DNA of 64,000 bases, taken from the NCBI RefSeq assembly GCF_000002985.6, contig NC_003281.10, forward strand, positions 7,378,001 to 7,442,000. Reading direction: 5' to 3'. Source of the stretch: Caenorhabditis elegans (taxonomy: Eukaryota; Nematoda; Chromadorea; Rhabditida; Rhabditidae). Positions 61,511 to 64,000 of the stretch are shown here, one piece after another. The position numbers were made by a program, and so were the translations under genes. Position 1 is the first letter of the stretch. Each line of letters starts with the position of its first letter. The notes below the pieces were generated by a model. That model had not been told where the DNA came from, ran no database searches, and worked only from the letters and a program-made list of their open reading frames with translations.

Positions 61511-64000
61511 GTCTACAAAGGGCATCGAAAAGCACCCAATATTTAGAGAACAGAAGATTTTGAGAATTACTGCCTCCAGAAATTGATGATTTTCCCATTG
61601 ATTTGTCTACATAAGGCATCGAAAAGCACCCAATATTTAGAGAACAGAAGATTTTGAGAATTACTGCCTCCAGAAATTGATGATTTTCCCATTGATTTGT
61701 CTACATAGGGCATCGAAAAGCACCCAATATTTAGAGAACAGAAGATTTTGAGAATTACTGCCTCCAGAAATTGATGATTTTCCCATTCATTTGTCTACAA
61801 AGGGCATCGAAAAGCACCCAATATTTAGAGAACAGAAGATTTTGAGAATTACTGCCTCCAGAAATTGATGATTTTCCCATTGATTTGTCTACATAGGGCA
61901 TCGAAAAGCACCCAATATTTAGAGAACAGAAGATTTTGAGAATTACTGCCTCCAGAAATTGATGATTTTCCCATTCATTTGTCTACATAGGGCATCGAAA
62001 AGCACCCAATATTTAGAGAACAGAAGATTTTGAGAATTACTGCCTCCAGAAATTGATGATTTTCCCATTCATTTGTCTACATAGGGCATCGAAAAGCACC
62101 CAATATTTAGAGAACAGAAGATTTTGAGAATTACTGCCTCCAGAAATTGATGATTGTGCCATTGATTTGTCTACATAAGGCATCGAAAAGCACCCAATAT
62201 TTAGAGAACAGAAGATTTTGAGAATTACTGCCTCCAGAAATTGATGATTTTCCCATTCATTTGTCTACATAGGGCATCGAAAAGCACCCAATATTTAGAG
62301 AACAGAAGATTTTGAGAATTACTGCCTCCAGAAATTGATGATTTTCCCATTGATTTGTCTACAAAGGGCATCGAAAAGCACCCAATATTTAGAGAACAGA
62401 AGATATTGAGAATTACTGCCTCCAGAAATTGATGATTTTCCCATTCATTTGTCTACATAGGGCATCGAAAAGCACCCAATATTTAGAGAAATTCATTTGT
62501 CTACATAGGGCATCGAAAAGCACCCAATATTTAGGGAACAGAAGATATTGAGAATTACTGCCTCCAGAAATTGATGATTTTCCCATTCATTTGTCTACAT
62601 AGGGCATCGAAACGCACCCAATATTTAGAGAACAGAAGATATTGAGAATTACTGCCTCCAGAAATTGATGATTTTCCCATTGATTTGTCTACAAAGGGCA
62701 TCGAAAAGCACCCAATATTTAGAGAACAGAAGATATTGAGAATTACTGCCTCCAGAAATTGATGATTTTCCCATTCATTTGTCTACATAGGGCATCGAAA
62801 AGCACCCAATATTTAGAGAAATTCATTTGTCTACATAGGGCATCGAAAAGCACCCAATATTTAGGGAACAGAAGATATTGAGAATTACTGCCTCCAGAAA
62901 TTGATGATTTTCCCATTCATTTGTCTACATAGGGCATCGAAAAGCACCCAATATTTAGAGAACAGAAGATTTTGAGAATTACTGCCTCCAGAAATTGATG
63001 ATTTTCCCATTGATTTGTCTACATAAGGCATCGAAAAGCACCCAATATTTAGAGAACAGAAGATTTTGAGAATTACTGCCTCCAGAAATTGATGATTTTC
63101 CCATTCATTTGTCTACATAGGGCATCGAAAAGCACCCAATATTTAGAGAACAGAAGATTTTGAGAATTACTGCCTCCAGAAATTGATGATTTTCCCATTC
63201 ATTTGTCTACATAAGGCATCGAAAAGCACCCAATATTTAGAGAACAGAAGATTTTGAGAATTACTGCCTCCAGAAATTGATGATTTTCCCATTCATTTGT
63301 CTACATAGGGCATCGAAAAGCACCCAATATTTAGAGAACAGAAGATTTTGAGAATTACTGCCTCCAGAAATTGATGATTTTCCCATTGATTTGTCTACAT
63401 AAGGCATCGAAAAGCACCCAATATTTAGAGAACAGAAGATTTTGAGAATTACTGCCTCCAGAAATTGATGATTTTCCCATTCATTTGTCTACATAGGGCA
63501 TCGAAAAGCACCCAATATTTAGAGAACAGAAGATTTTGAGAATTACTGCCTCCAGAAATTGATGATTTTCCCATTCATTTGTCTACATAAGGCATCGAAA
63601 AGCACCCAATATTTAGAGAACAGAAGATTTTGAGAATTACTGCCTCCAGAAATTGATGATTTTCCCATTCATTTGTCTACATAGGGCATCGAAAAGCACC
63701 CAATATTTAGAGAACAGAAGATTTTGAGAATTACTGCCTCCAGAAATTGATGATTTTCCCATTGATTTGTCTACAAAGGGCATCGAAAAGCACCCAATAT
63801 TTAGAGAACAGAAGATATTGAGAATTACTGCCTCCAGAAATTGATGATTTTCCCATTCATTTGTCTACATAGGGCATCGAAAAGCACCCAATATTTAGAG
63901 AACAGAAGATATTGAGAATTACTGCCTCCAGAAATTGATGATTTTCCCATTGATTTGTCTACATAAGGCATCGAAAAGCACCCAATATTTAGAGAAATTC

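Larger units (their letters stand above)
28071..63995. repeat. Recurrent 48-bp deleted satellite unit, about 20 copies
   Basis: In these units TATTTAGAGAA is joined directly to ATTCATTTGTC, removing 46 bp of the standard unit. The junction is identical each time. I read it near 28071, 31691, 31831, 33101, 33431, 37611, 43861, 46726, 51286, 52651, 53451, 55846, 56271, 56976, 58716, 60268, 61075, 62486, 62816 and 63991. One junction spread through the array implies a single deletion that was later copied. Since 48 is a multiple of 3, these units keep frame, which produces the longest spurious open frames (64 codons). Confidence 0.9.
27376..64000. repeat. Giant 94-bp satellite array, at least 36.6 kb, continuing past the window end
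   Basis: The unit begins GGGCATCGAAAAGCACCCAA and ends ATTTGTCTACATA; its length is 94 bp, with 34 G/C by hand count (36%). About 380 full units and about 20 shortened 48-bp units run head to tail in one orientation without any interruption by unique DNA. Units differ from consensus at only a few recurrent sites: CATTG/CATTC before ATTTGTC, CTACATAGGG/CTACAAAGGG/CTACATAAGG, CTCCAG/CTTCAG, AACAG/AAGAG and GAATT/GAAAT. The variants combine freely, as expected from unequal exchange or gene conversion. Because 94 leaves remainder 1 on division by 3, each frame passes through all three phases and closes within about two units. The array is therefore not coding. I do not recognise a named repeat family. 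Confidence 0.98.

Noticed and set aside
27376..64000. Could the array be a CRISPR array or a minisatellite coding repeat?
   Set aside because: There are no spacers: units abut directly and are all alike. The host is a nematode, and the frame is not kept.

Overview
The window is nuclear DNA from a Caenorhabditis nematode, almost certainly C. elegans, near the cosmid T20B12 genes of chromosome III. Introns are short and AT-rich with TTTTCAG acceptors, trans-splice acceptors sit next to start codons, and genes on one strand are closely spaced. The spliced products also match worm proteins I recognise: TBP-1 (340 aa), HMG-4/SSRP1 (697 aa), TRD-1/TTC27 (771 aa) and the 238-aa anamorsin homologue. 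These identities come from memory of the families, not from a search.

Left part (1-17.4 kb), six confident genes. On the minus strand, hmg-4 (FACT subunit) is followed 235 bp downstream by the anamorsin/DRE2 gene (cytosolic Fe-S assembly), probably one operon. A 523-bp divergent promoter with an E2F-like site separates them from a plus-strand cluster: NOC4 homologue (ribosome biogenesis), tbp-1 (TATA-binding protein) and trd-1 (TPR protein). Gaps of 217 and 446 bp with acceptors at the starts again suggest an operon. All are growth or housekeeping functions. The introns of trd-1 hold a 284-bp foldback element with 8-bp target duplications, a CpG-rich block, and what looks like a retroposed polyadenylated cDNA in antisense. 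A minus-strand, 11-exon Cys-loop ligand-gated channel (491 aa) lies tail-to-tail with trd-1.

Middle part (17.4-27.4 kb) is AT-rich and gene-poor. I can support only a tentative two-exon gene for a 42-aa secreted peptide, a perfect palindrome and some small inverted repeats.

Right part (27,376 to the window end) is one uninterrupted satellite array of a 94-bp unit, about 380 full units plus about 20 copies of a 48-bp deleted unit. It runs off the window. It is not homogeneous: it contains shared multi-unit haplotypes, a 188-bp dimeric alternation, a diverged purine-rich block and several local subfamilies. That mosaic is the most notable structure here. Short open frames in the array come from the 94-bp period and are not genes.
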